NCBI GenBank assembly: GCA_016715105.1
Contig: JADKBO010000018.1
Location: forward strand, 62,001 to 126,000
Reading direction: 5' to 3'
Length of the DNA: 64,000 bases
Origin: Saprospiraceae bacterium
Lineage (GTDB): Bacteria; Bacteroidota; Bacteroidia; Chitinophagales; Saprospiraceae
In this document: positions 9,292-18,205 of the stretch, in pieces
Position numbering within the stretch: the first letter of the stretch is position 1
Layout: the number at the start of each line of letters is the position of its first letter
Made by a program: the position numbers and the translations under genes
The notes under the pieces: model-generated
The model's input: the letters and a program-made list of their open reading frames with translations, nothing else
Databases searched by the model: none
Told to the model about the DNA's origin: nothing

Positions 9292-9924
9292 TTATATAAT
9301 GTTGAAAAGACCACCAATTTCGGCTTCTATTTGATTGATGATGAATCCAAAATCTTCCGGTTTATTGATAAAATCTATTTCATCAATATTGATGATGAGC
9401 AATTTACCTTCTTTGTAGCCTTCGATCCAGTTTTCGTACCTTTGATTGAGTCTTTTGAGGTAATCCAAACTCATATTGCCTTCGTAATCTCTGCCTCTCA
9501 ATTGGATGTGGTCGACCAAGGTTGGTATAGATCCACGTAAATAAATGAGTAAATCCGGGCCTTTTACCTGGCTAGACATGGTGTTAAATAAGTCAATATA
9601 ATTTTTAAAATCGCGTTCTGCCATCAATCCCATTTCATATAAATTGGGGGCAAAAATGTGGGCATCTTCATAAATGGTGCGATCTTGAATAACAGTATTC
9701 TGTCCGCTTCTGATATCCAAAACTTGTCGGTATCGACTATTGAGGAAGTATATCTGAAGGTTGAATGCCCATCTCTTCATATCTAAATAAAAGTCACTCA
9801 AATAAGGGTTGGTATTGGCATCTTCAAATAGTGCATCCCATCCATACTGCTTGGACAGCATGCCCGTCAGTGATGTTTTACCTGCACCAATATTCCCTGC
9901 CAATGCTACATGCTGTATATTCAT
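9292..9924 (-). CDS. deoxynucleoside kinase
   Basis: This salvage enzyme phosphorylates deoxynucleosides with ATP. The P-loop GNIGAGKTSL is at about residues 10-19. FEDANTNPYLSDFY supplies the substrate-side glutamate. QDRTIYEDAHIFA contains the DR(T/S) motif of the dNK/dGK family, and RGRDYE is the lid region. The 210-residue length is usual. It is the first gene of the leftward operon; yggS starts 6 bp after its stop. A TAGTTTTG box lies about 28 bp upstream on the minus strand (9959-9952). The preferred base (A, G, C or T) cannot be read from the sequence. Confidence 0.92.
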   Translation of the reverse strand: MNIQHVALAGNIGAGKTSLTGMLSKQYGWDALFEDANTNPYLSDFYLDMKRWAFNLQIYFLNSRYRQVLDIRSGQNTVIQDRTIYEDAHIFAPNLYEMGLMAERDFKNYIDLFNTMSSQVKGPDLLIYLRGSIPTLVDHIQLRGRDYEGNMSLDYLKRLNQRYENWIEGYKEGKLLIINIDEIDFINKPEDFGFIINQIEAEIGGLFNII

Positions 9925-9951
9925 AAATAAGTTGGATATTTAATCGAGTTC

Positions 9952-9959
9952 CAAAACTA
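9952..9959 (-). promoter_or_regulatory. -7 box of the dNK operon
   Basis: TAGTTTTG on the minus strand fits TAnnTTTG and lies 28 bp before the ATG. I found no well-spaced -33 TTG, so this is a weak call. Confidence 0.35.
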
Positions 9960-10083
9960 ATCATAAAGACCAACATATTGAAAAAATAGTAATGGATTGT
10001 CAAATTTCTTTTGGCTTAATTTACCAAGCTACCAATGCAATCTGTCTTATTTTTTTAGATGTGGTCTACTTTGTGAATTCAAA

Positions 10084-10114
10084 TTGGTAAATAAGCTTAT
10101 AAAACCTAACTTTG
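10084..10114 (+). promoter_or_regulatory. gatC-ABC ATPase promoter
   Basis: TTG (10084-10086), a 20-bp spacer and TAACTTTG (10107-10114) fit the Bacteroidota promoter closely. The predicted start is about 30 bp before the gatC ATG at 10151. Confidence 0.6.
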
Positions 10115-10150
10115 CCGATCAAATGGACATACTCGTCTAAATTATAATAT

Positions 10151-10438
10151 ATGAAAGTAGATGATCAATTAATTTCGAAACTTGAAAATTTGGCTAGGCT
10201 CAGATTGACAGAAGAAGAACGAGAGTCATTGGCTGGGGAGCTTGATAAAATTATCGATATGTTTTCCTTGATTGCAGAGGTAAATACCGACAATGTCGCT
10301 CCACTCAGACACATGAATGAAGTTTATAATGTCCTCAGAGAAGATTTGCCAAAACAGAATTTGCACATGGATGATGTGAGGGAAAATGCACCCAAAATCA
10401 TCAATAATCTATTTGCGGTACCTAAAGTGATAGAATAA
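10151..10438 (+). CDS. gatC: Asp-tRNA(Asn)/Glu-tRNA(Gln) amidotransferase subunit C
   Basis: GatC is the small scaffolding subunit of the GatCAB complex, which amidates misacylated Glu-tRNA(Gln) or Asp-tRNA(Asn). The 95-residue length, the opening LISKLENLARLRLTEEERE, and the VAPLRHMNEVYNVLREDLP stretch followed by AP and FAVPKVIE at the C-terminus are the family signature. gatA and gatB are not in this window. An ABC transporter ATPase follows after 6 bp in the same operon, a pairing that gives no clue to a shared function. Confidence 0.95.
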   Translation: MKVDDQLISKLENLARLRLTEEERESLAGELDKIIDMFSLIAEVNTDNVAPLRHMNEVYNVLREDLPKQNLHMDDVRENAPKIINNLFAVPKVIE

Positions 10439-10444
10439 TTTAGT

Positions 10445-11176
10445 ATGAAGAATGTTATAAAAATCAATGAATTAGTCAAGACTTACATCATGGGGTCTCA
10501 GAGAGTGAATGCACTACGAGGAGTTTCACTGGAGATCAATGTTAATGAGTATGTGGCTTTAATGGGGCCTTCTGGTTCTGGAAAATCAACACTCATGAAC
10601 TTGGTTGGTTGCCTGGATACACCAACAAGTGGAAACTATTTTCTTGATGGTGAAAATGTGAGTCAAATGACTGATTCTGAATTGGCATCTGTCAGAAATA
10701 AGAAAATTGGCTTTGTTTTTCAAACATTCAACCTGCTTCCCAGAATGTCGGCATTGGAAAATGTTGCACTTCCACTGGTTTATTCTGGAATGGGTAAAAA
10801 ATTAAGAGAAGAAAGAGCTTTACATGTTTTGGACATTGTTGGTTTGGGGGATAGATTTACGCACAAACCCAATGAATTATCTGGAGGTCAAAGACAAAGA
10901 GTTGCTATTGCCAGAGCATTGGTCAACAATCCATCTATCATCCTTGCGGATGAACCAACGGGTAACTTGGATACCAAAACCTCCATAGAAATTATGTCTA
11001 TTTTTGAGGAAATTCACAATAAGGGAAACACTGTAATCATCGTTACTCACGAACCTGATATTGCGGATCATTCACACAGAATCATCAGACTGAGAGACGG
11101 TGTGATCGAATCGGATGTCAGAAATGAAAGAATTGTGAAAGCGAGTGACCCAACTCACAACTACAATATTCGATAA
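10445..11176 (+). CDS. MacB/LolD-type ABC transporter ATP-binding protein
   Basis: The 243-residue ATPase has Walker A GPSGSGKST (residues 41-49), a Q-loop in VFQTFNLLPRMSALENV, the signature LSGGQRQRVAIARAL, Walker B IILADEPTGNLDT and the switch histidine in VIIVTHEPD. The DEPTGNLD and NLLPRMSALENV forms point to the MacB/LolD/FtsE branch, which drives lipoprotein release or efflux with an FtsX-like permease. No permease gene is next to it. It shares the gatC promoter and ends 7 bp before the convergent purC. Confidence 0.93.
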   Translation: MKNVIKINELVKTYIMGSQRVNALRGVSLEINVNEYVALMGPSGSGKSTLMNLVGCLDTPTSGNYFLDGENVSQMTDSELASVRNKKIGFVFQTFNLLPRMSALENVALPLVYSGMGKKLREERALHVLDIVGLGDRFTHKPNELSGGQRQRVAIARALVNNPSIILADEPTGNLDTKTSIEIMSIFEEIHNKGNTVIIVTHEPDIADHSHRIIRLRDGVIESDVRNERIVKASDPTHNYNIR

Positions 11177-11183
11177 CTAATAG

Positions 11184-12134
11184 TTAGGATTTCAAATATT
11201 TCAAAATGTTGGATGAAACTCGTTCCACGATATTTTGAGTATCTGCTTTGATGAATTTTTTCCCAGTGATCAATTCATATAACTGTATATATCTTTCACT
11301 AACTTCATTCACAAAATCTTCAGGCATTTCTGGCATTATTTGATTTTCTTTACCTTGGAAATGATGTTGCATCAACCATTCTCGTACAAATTCCTTTGAC
11401 AATTGTTTTTGCGGTTCACCGTTTTTTTGCCTTTCCTCATAACCATCCAGATAAAAATACCTTGAGCTATCAGGTGTGTGTATCTCGTCAATGAGGTATA
11501 TATTTTTACCCTTTTTCCCAAATTCGTATTTGGTGTCTACCAATATTAAACCTTGTTTATTAGCCATCTCCTGCCCTCTTTTAAAAAGCAATCTCGTGAA
11601 ACGCTCAAGTGTTACCCATTCATCAGCAGTGACTAAGTTTTGCTCTAAAATTGCTGTTCGGCTGATGTCTTCATCATGGCCAGCATCTGCTTTCGTTGTA
11701 GGTGTGATTATTGGATTTGGAAAAGGATCATTTTGCTTCATTCCATCGGGCATTTCTTCACCACATAAGACTCTTCCACCTGTTTCATAAGTTCTCCATG
11801 CATGTCCCGCTAAATAACCTCTGATGACCATTTCAATTTTGAAAGGACTACATGCTTCTCCTACAGCCACATTTGGATCAGGAGATTCCAAAAACCAATT
11901 CGGTACGATATCTTGAGTGGCCATTAAAAAATGTTCGGCAATTTGATTCAAAACTTGGCCTTTGTATGGAATAGCTTTTGGTAATACTACATCAAATGCA
12001 GAAATTCTATCTGACGCAACCATAATAAGCTTATCTCCCACAGCATATACGTCCCTTACCTTTCCTTTATAGAAGGACTTTTGGTTTGGAAATTCAAAAT
12101 TGGTAGCAATCAGGCAGCGATCTTGTGTATTCAT
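11184..12134 (-). CDS. purC: phosphoribosylaminoimidazole-succinocarboxamide synthase
   Basis: PurC joins CAIR and aspartate with ATP to form SAICAR, the step before PurB's first reaction. Motifs include FYKGKVRDVYAVGDKLIMVASDRISAFD near the N-terminus, MVIRGYLAGHAWRTY, TPTTKADAGHDEDIS and LILVDTKYEFG. The open frame extends to 12293, but the extra 53 residues do not resemble PurC, and Met54 (ATG at 12134-12132) starts directly before the conserved region, giving 316 residues as in other Bacteroidota. It converges on the ABC ATPase gene. purB lies 9 kb away, so the purine genes are scattered. Confidence 0.95.
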   Translation of the reverse strand: MNTQDRCLIATNFEFPNQKSFYKGKVRDVYAVGDKLIMVASDRISAFDVVLPKAIPYKGQVLNQIAEHFLMATQDIVPNWFLESPDPNVAVGEACSPFKIEMVIRGYLAGHAWRTYETGGRVLCGEEMPDGMKQNDPFPNPIITPTTKADAGHDEDISRTAILEQNLVTADEWVTLERFTRLLFKRGQEMANKQGLILVDTKYEFGKKGKNIYLIDEIHTPDSSRYFYLDGYEERQKNGEPQKQLSKEFVREWLMQHHFQGKENQIMPEMPEDFVNEVSERYIQLYELITGKKFIKADTQNIVERVSSNILKYLKS

Positions 12135-12327
12135 ATCTTGTTTGATGTAAATGGTATTTTTCAAGACCCAAATATATCTTTTTAAGCCACAAGAATAAAG
12201 ATTTACGACCGGCTTACCAGAAAAATAAATAGACATATCACAATATTTCTGCAATTGAGTGGAATTTTTGCAACTATTTAGGTTTTCAAACATTACATTT
12301 GTTGTTGTACTGACGTAAATTCACCAT

Positions 12328-12768
12328 ATGAGTGTACTTGACAAAGTTAGAATAATGATTTATAGGGTTCATGAAAAGGGACTCGAGATTTTCTTGATGA
12401 ACAATGAAATGTCAAAGGATCCGGAGGTTTGGCATCTTCCACAAGGATTAAATAATCAAATATCTGGTTCGTTAAACATGCTTGGTAAAGAATTCATTGA
12501 TTTGGATGAGGTGTCTGATAACCAAGGCTCACAACACAAAACCATCGCAGTAGAAGGTGATTGGCATGACATTCCTTCTATCAGAGGCATGCTCAAACAT
12601 GATATAAAAATTGCCAAAAAAATCATGAAGGAGCATTTGCCAGGCTCTGAAAAAGGTGCATATTTTGCTGCAAAAGAAGCCTTTAAGAAGGTTTTACCTC
12701 ACGAATATGAAGCTATCAAAGAATTGTCCGAAATTCTGAAAGACAGAAATACATTGAAAAATATGTAG
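12328..12768 (+). CDS. conserved hypothetical protein, Nudix-like but without a Nudix box
   Basis: The 146-residue protein opens with VRIMIYRVHEKGLEIFLMNN and then VWHLPQG, which resemble the first strands of a Nudix hydrolase. The catalytic Nudix box (GX5EX7REUXEEXGU) that should follow is absent; in its place is NNQISGSLNMLGKEFIDLDE. The C-terminal half is helical and lysine-rich (HDIKIAKKIMKEHLP, YFAAKEAFKKVLPHEYEAIKEL). No signal peptide or membrane segment is visible. A catalytically dead Nudix fold with a binding role is one reading; I cannot assign a function. It is divergent from purC and looks monocistronic. Confidence 0.7.
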   Translation: MSVLDKVRIMIYRVHEKGLEIFLMNNEMSKDPEVWHLPQGLNNQISGSLNMLGKEFIDLDEVSDNQGSQHKTIAVEGDWHDIPSIRGMLKHDIKIAKKIMKEHLPGSEKGAYFAAKEAFKKVLPHEYEAIKELSEILKDRNTLKNM

Positions 12769-13027
12769 TTTGTATTGTTTGGGACATTCAAATGATCCAA
12801 CATATATAATTTTCTATCTTTTTGTATCGTTTTTTAATTACTTCCTACATTTATTTAGGGTGGTAAATAGAATATACTTTGTATATTTGAATCTATTATT
12901 TTGCTTGAAGGTCTATTTGCCAATTTAATTGAATTAATTGCTCTAATATTGTATCAGGAATTGTAATAATTTACTGATTGGCCATATTAAATTTTTAGCA
13001 CAACACTACCAAGATATAACTACTAGA

Positions 13028-15686
13028 TTGAAGTCACGGATTAAAATATCATTGTTTTTTATCGGCATGATCTTCCTTGCATTGACATCGAAGGGGCAAG
13101 CTATTCATGATTACGTTGAAGGTGAAATAATTCTTCAAATGAAACCAGGAGTCAGGCCTGTAGAAGTCCTAAAAAACCTCCAAGTTTCAAATAGTCGAGC
13201 AGCTAAACCCACGTTTGAAAAAATTGCAGAAGCACCATTCACCGTCTATAAGTTGAAACTTACTTCCGATCAGCAAGAAACAAACAGGTTGGTTGAATTG
13301 CTCAGAAAGGACAGTAGGGTTTTAATGGTCCAAAAACAGAAGATTAAAGTACAGAAGCATTCCAAATGATCCGCTCTATAATTCCCAATGGCAATTTAAA
13401 AATACACAAACTCCTGGAGCAGACTATAATATTGAAGCTGCATGGGATATTACTACTGGAGGAGTTACCAGTTTTGGAGATACCATTGTTGTTGCAGTTT
13501 TGGAAGACGGCATTGGTAAACATGATGACATAATTGGAAATTTGTGGAAAAATCATCATGAAATTCCCGGAGATAAAATTGACAATGACGGCAATGGATT
13601 CGTCGATGATTACAATGGTTGGAATATTGCTACCAAAAATGATGATGTCCATCTGGATGATCGTCACGGAACTTCAGTTGCTGGCATCATTGGTGCACAA
13701 GGCAATAACGAAATTGGAGTTTCTGGTGTAAATTGGCATGTAAAAATAATGTCTGTGGTTACGGGAGATATCACAGAAGCAAATGTGATTTCTGCTTATT
13801 CTTATGTTTACACACAAAGAAAACTTTACAATGAAAGCAATGGTAAAAAAGGAGCTTTCATAGTTGCAACCAATTCTTCTTGGGGTATAGATAGAGGAAA
13901 ACCTTCAGAAGCACCTATTTGGTGTTCGTTTTATGATTCTTTGGGTTCTGTTGGTATTTTGAACTGTGCTGCCACCATAAATGAATCTATCAACGTCGAC
14001 GAAGAAGGTGACCTACCTACTACCTGTTCTAGTAATTTTTTAATCGCAGTAACCAACATCAATCGGAATGATATAAAAACATCAAGCAGTGGTTTTGGCA
14101 AGAAAAATATTGACCTTGGGGCTTTTGGAGATGCAACCTACAATGTAACATCCGGTAATAGATATGCTACTTTCACTGGCACTTCGGCTGCAACTCCACA
14201 CGTCGCTGGGGCCATTGCTTTGGCGTATTCCGTACCTTGTAGTAAATTAATGGACGAAGTGCGAAAAGATCCTGCAAATGCTGCTTTGTTTTTAAAACAA
14301 GAATTATTGAGCTCGGCAAAGTCCAATGCCAGTTTAGCGGGAATCACAAGTGCTCAAGGACGATTGGATATAGGTTCTTTTATTACCAAAGTAAACAATT
14401 GGTGTAATGATTGCAGAGCCCCACTCATTGATGATAATTACAACGTCGCAGAGGAAGGCAAGCTGAGGGTATCAATATCAGAAATTCCCAATAATGTGAG
14501 GATTGATTTGAGAATCAGAGTTGAAGGGAGCGCCGAATGGACAATGTATGAGAATGTAAATACCAATACAGTTATCAATGGACTACAATTATGCAATGAT
14601 TACGAGTATCAATTAAAAAGCACTTGTGGCACTTCTTTATTATCTGATTTTCAATACTCAAGGTTTATCACTTCATTTGGTTGTTGCCCACAACCTATTA
14701 TCAAATCCTTGGAGGAGATAGACAACGTTTTATACATCAATCTGGAGGAACAGACTTTGGTAGATATGAATATCTTGGAAATAAGAGAAAAAGACGCTGC
14801 CAAGTGGGAATCTCTATCTTTTGATCTGGAATCTTCTATTGACGAGTTGGAAAATTGTAAACTTTACGAATATCGATTAAGCAATAGTTGTTTGGACGGT
14901 CGATCCTTCTCTCCAATCTCAAATGCAAATACTTTTAATACAGATTGTGGCAGCTGTACTGCTGATGAATACTGCAATGACTTCAATTTTGATAATGATC
15001 AAGAATGGATTAGTTCTGTTGGCTTTGGAGGTTCACTTTGGGAATCAGCCAAAGACGAAAAAGGCTTAGGATTATTTCTGGGTTATAAAGTTCCCAAATT
15101 AGAGCGAAATAAGGAGCTTGACTTAGAGATCATTCCTGGCTTTCTCAACCAAACTTATCAAGAGTTTTTTAAAGTTTATATTGATCTCGACCAAAACAAA
15201 GCTTTTTCGGCAAACGAATTATTATATAAATCTGAAACTAGATTGCCTTTTGTGAGAGACACCATTTTAATTCCTGCTGATGCAAAGCCTGGTATAACTA
15301 GAATGAGGGTCATCATGAGTTTTGACGACAATAACATTGATTGCAACTTGGAAGAAAATTTTGGCGAAATAGAGGAATATTGTGTTGAAATATTACAGTC
15401 TGTGGGCATAACTGAATCTTCCAACCCAAATAATCAGGTTTCTATATTAAATACAATAATCACGAATAATGAGATAGGCATCAAAACCAGTTTGATCGAA
15501 AGTGAAACACTTACTTTGAGCCTTTATGGTTTAGATGGAAGAATGTTTGATCAACAAAAATTGTTCATCAATGCACAAAACCAGCAAATAACGTTGAACA
15601 CACCAACGGGGCTGAACACTGGATTGTACATCCTAAATATTCAAGGAAAGCAAACCAGAAAATCATTCAAGGTTTTGAAACCATAA
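13028..15686 (+). CDS. secreted S8 subtilisin-like protease with GEVED and T9SS sorting domain (frameshifted near 13335)
   Basis: The gene starts with TTG at 13028; no in-frame ATG precedes the signal peptide (about residues 1-24, ending KGQA). A prodomain (YVEGEIILQMKPGVRPVEV) follows. The frame breaks at a five-A run (13332-13336); removing one A joins VLMVQ to NRRLKYRSIPNDPLY and gives 885 residues. The catalytic region has His213 (RHGTSVAG), Asn282 (ATNSSWG) and Ser386 (FTGTSAATPHVAG). The usual catalytic Asp position reads VAVLEDGI, with Glu159. After fibronectin-like segments come a GEVED domain (about 640-790) and a type IX sorting domain (SLYGLDGRM...GLYILNIQGKQTRKSFKV). It is probably exported and cell-surface attached or released. 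Confidence 0.85.
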
Positions 15687-15690
15687 ATGT

Positions 15691-16314
15691 ATGTTGACCA
15701 TTCTAGTCTCGATTTTAGCAAGTTTAATCTCTGTGGTTAATCCATTAGGGGCAGTACCGCTATTTATATCGCTTACAAAAGATTATACCAAAAAGAAAGG
15801 CAAATTACACTCCTACACATCAGTTTGTACTTTGTGATGATCTTGGGTGCTTTTTCTTAGCAGGCACATTTTACTTACAATTTTTGGCATCAGTATCTAT
15901 GCAATGCGTATTGCTGGCGGACTCGTCATTTTATCGAGTGGCTTCAGTTTGCTCAATGGAAAATTTGAACAATCCAGGGCGATCAACTCAAAGGTCAGAG
16001 AGGAAGCTTTGGCAAAACATGATATTTCTTTTACACCGATGGCTATGCCCATGCTGTCTGGACCGGGTTCTATTTCAATACTCATCACATTCTATAATGA
16101 ATACGAGGGAACTGCTGAGCGATTGGGCATTTTTTGCATGATTATTCTCACTGGATTCATAGTTTTCCTTACGCTTAGGGCAGCTCCGTGGGTTGGTAAA
16201 TTTCTTGGAGAGGCTGGGTTGAAAGCCATTTCAAGAATTATGGGCTTTATTGTAATGTCCATTGGAATCCAATACATCATTGTTGGTGTTGTTGCATTAG
16301 TTTCATCCTTATAA
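15691..16314 (+). CDS. MarC family integral membrane protein (three homopolymer indels)
   Basis: The start ATG at 15691 gives SLISVVNPLGAVPLFISLTKDYT, the classic MarC N-terminus. The frame then breaks three times within about 100 bp. Adding one base to an A run near 15795, to a T run near 15856 and to a T run near 15885 yields an unbroken protein: ERQITLLHISLYFVMILGAF, FLAGTFYLQFF and GISIYAMRIAGGLVILSSGF, then PMAMPMLSGPGSIS and the remaining helices to 16314. The repaired product is 208 residues with about six membrane helices, normal for MarC. The role of MarC proteins is unknown; they are not drug pumps as once thought. It starts 4 bp after the protease stop. Confidence 0.8.
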
Positions 16315-16335
16315 AACTAAAATCTTAATTTATTA

Positions 16336-16384
16336 GGCTTGTCTTAAAAATATTTTTAAGCTTGTCTAAAAATAATTATCTTTG
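16336..16384 (+). promoter_or_regulatory. DtxR-family operator and promoter
   Basis: An 18-bp perfect palindrome, CTTAAAAATATTTTTAAG (16343-16360), is flanked and overlapped by two direct copies of GCTTGTCT (16337-16344 and 16360-16367, 23 bp apart). Directly downstream, TATCTTTG (16377-16384) fits the -7 box. The layout suggests autoregulation by the metal-dependent regulator encoded just after it. Confidence 0.5.
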
Positions 16385-16403
16385 TGTAAACTATTTTGCA
16401 AAG

Positions 16404-17069
16404 ATGTATCAAGCAACCACAGCAGAAGAAAACTATCTCAAGGCTATTTTCAAAATTGCAGAAAAAGAAAAAAAGTCGGTAAGTACCAATTCTTTAGCCA
16501 GAGCTTTACAAACCTCGCCAGCATCTATCACGGACATGATCAAAAAAATGGCCGATAAAAACCTGTTGAACTATGAAAAATACAAGGGGGTCACACTTAC
16601 AATCGATGGAAATAAAATAGCCACAGAATTGATCAGAAGACACAGACTCTGGGAAGTATTTTTAGTAGAAAAATTGCGATTTGCATGGCATCAAGTCCAT
16701 GAAATTGCTGAAGAACTTGAACATATTGGCTCTCCAGAATTAATAACCAGACTAGATGCATTTCTCGATTATCCAAAATTTGATCCACATGGAGATCCAA
16801 TTCCCAATGCTGAAGGCCGGTTTACCATCAGAACCCAGCTACCACTTGGCGATTTAGGTAAAAATATAGAAAGTGTCTTGTTGGGAGTGAAAGAACATAG
16901 CACGCCCTTTTTAGAATATTTGCACGATCTCAACATCAAAATAGGAACCAATATTCTGATCAAAGAAAGAACAGAATATGATCATTCTCTTTCCATCTTG
17001 GTGGACAAAAAAAGAGAAATTTCTATCAGTCAGCAAGTTGCTCAAAACCTTTTGGTCAAACGAGTCTAA
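16404..17069 (+). CDS. DtxR/MntR family metal-dependent transcriptional regulator
   Basis: I choose ATG at 16404 (MYQATTAEENYLKAIFKI) over an upstream in-frame start at 16362, because a -7 promoter box at 16377-16384 lies between them. The winged-helix domain (about residues 1-65; TNSLARALQTSPASITDMIKKMADKNLL) is followed by the dimerization and metal region (HRLWEVFLVEKLRFAWHQVHEIAEELEHI). A third, SH3-like FeoA-type domain fills the C-terminus. Homologues respond to Mn(II) or Fe(II) and repress uptake genes. The binding-protein gene begins 11 bp downstream, so it most likely controls its own metal ABC operon. Confidence 0.9.
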   Translation: MYQATTAEENYLKAIFKIAEKEKKSVSTNSLARALQTSPASITDMIKKMADKNLLNYEKYKGVTLTIDGNKIATELIRRHRLWEVFLVEKLRFAWHQVHEIAEELEHIGSPELITRLDAFLDYPKFDPHGDPIPNAEGRFTIRTQLPLGDLGKNIESVLLGVKEHSTPFLEYLHDLNIKIGTNILIKERTEYDHSLSILVDKKREISISQQVAQNLLVKRV

Positions 17070-17080
17070 TCTTACAAAAA

Positions 17081-18205
17081 ATGCAACAAAGCAATCATAT
17101 CAGTTTAGAACCCAAGCTATTATCTTTTATCTTCAAACAAACTTATTTTGGGACATACTCCATGCAAATAACCAGGTCTCAATGCATAATTGTAATTATT
17201 TTATTGCAGTTAATGTTGACTTCTTCTACAATTGTCGTTTCACAATCAAAGCCATTGGTGGTGGCATCTGCATCGATATTCCAGGATATGGCCATCCAAA
17301 TCGGTGGTGATTATGTGGATGTGAGGACCATTGTCCCAATTGGAGGAGATCCACATTTATATGAACCAACACCTAGTGATGCCCAACTTGTCCAAAAATC
17401 AAATCTTATTCTGATCAATGGTCTCACTTTTGAAGGCTGGATTGCAGAACTCATTGCAAACTCCGGGACAAAAGCTCAAACAGTAAGGATAACAGAAGAC
17501 ATCATTCCGATTGCATCTGATTTGCATGCTGGGGCTACAGATCCTCATGCCTGGATGACAGCTTCAAATGGTTTGATCTATATCAAAAACATTTATAATG
17601 CGCTGAAAACAGTCGTAGATGAAAAGAATTGGCCCCAACTGGAAAAAAATTATGAAGCGTACAAACTTCAGCTGGAAGAACTTGATCAATACATTTTTAA
17701 AAAGATAAAAGAAATTCCAGAAGGACAGCGCATATTGGTAACCTCTCATGACGCCTTCAATTATTATGGCAGCAGATATGGTCTTACATTGAGCGCCGTC
17801 ATGGGAATTTCTACTGAATCCGATGCACAGACAGCAGACATGAAACGTGTAATTGACAACATTGTCACCCATAAAATACCTGCCATTTTCATAGAGACCA
17901 CGATCAACCCGAAATTGATCAAACAAATTGCTGAAGATCACCACGTGAAAATTGGAGGTGAGTTGTATGCTGATTCGATTGGACCGGAAGGAAGTTCAGG
18001 TGAGTCTTATATCAAAATGCTAAAGAGTAATACCAATACCATTGTAGCAGCTCTAGCGGGAATTTCCGTAGAAAAAACAAAGTTAGACAACGATACCAGT
18101 GGACTCAATTTTAGTGTGATGGCGGGGATCATACTCTTTTTATTGGCCTCCATCATATATATGATCAGAAAATTGGATCATGCACAAACAAATAAAACGT
18201 CATGA
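17081..18205 (+). CDS. metal ABC transporter substrate-binding protein with C-terminal membrane anchor
   Basis: This is a cluster A-I (ZnuA/TroA/MntC-type) binding protein. Metal-ligand motifs are visible: GGDPHLYEPTPSDAQ, ATDPHAWMTASNG, VTSHDAFNYYGSRYGL and GGELYADSIGPEGSSGESY. A hydrophobic segment near residues 36-52 is the signal peptide; ATG at 17162 (MQITRSQ) is an alternative start giving a normal-length signal. Unusually, the C-terminus has a transmembrane helix (VMAGIILFLLASIIYMI) and a basic tail, so the protein may be held in the inner membrane rather than free or lipid-anchored. It overlaps the ATPase gene by four bases. No permease gene is adjacent. Mn or Zn is inferred from the neighbouring regulator. 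Confidence 0.9.
   Translation: MQQSNHISLEPKLLSFIFKQTYFGTYSMQITRSQCIIVIILLQLMLTSSTIVVSQSKPLVVASASIFQDMAIQIGGDYVDVRTIVPIGGDPHLYEPTPSDAQLVQKSNLILINGLTFEGWIAELIANSGTKAQTVRITEDIIPIASDLHAGATDPHAWMTASNGLIYIKNIYNALKTVVDEKNWPQLEKNYEAYKLQLEELDQYIFKKIKEIPEGQRILVTSHDAFNYYGSRYGLTLSAVMGISTESDAQTADMKRVIDNIVTHKIPAIFIETTINPKLIKQIAEDHHVKIGGELYADSIGPEGSSGESYIKMLKSNTNTIVAALAGISVEKTKLDNDTSGLNFSVMAGIILFLLASIIYMIRKLDHAQTNKTS

Noticed and set aside
12135..12293. N-terminal extension of purC by 53 residues
   Set aside because: The extra residues do not resemble PurC and the conserved region begins right after ATG at 12134.
13344..13667. Minus-strand frame inside the S8 protease gene
   Set aside because: It is antisense to the conserved protease domain and has no family features.
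18068..18205. C-terminal helix of the binding protein as a remnant of a fused permease
   Set aside because: Only one helix is present, the frame ends cleanly with an ATGA overlap to the ATPase, and no further membrane helices are encoded in other frames.
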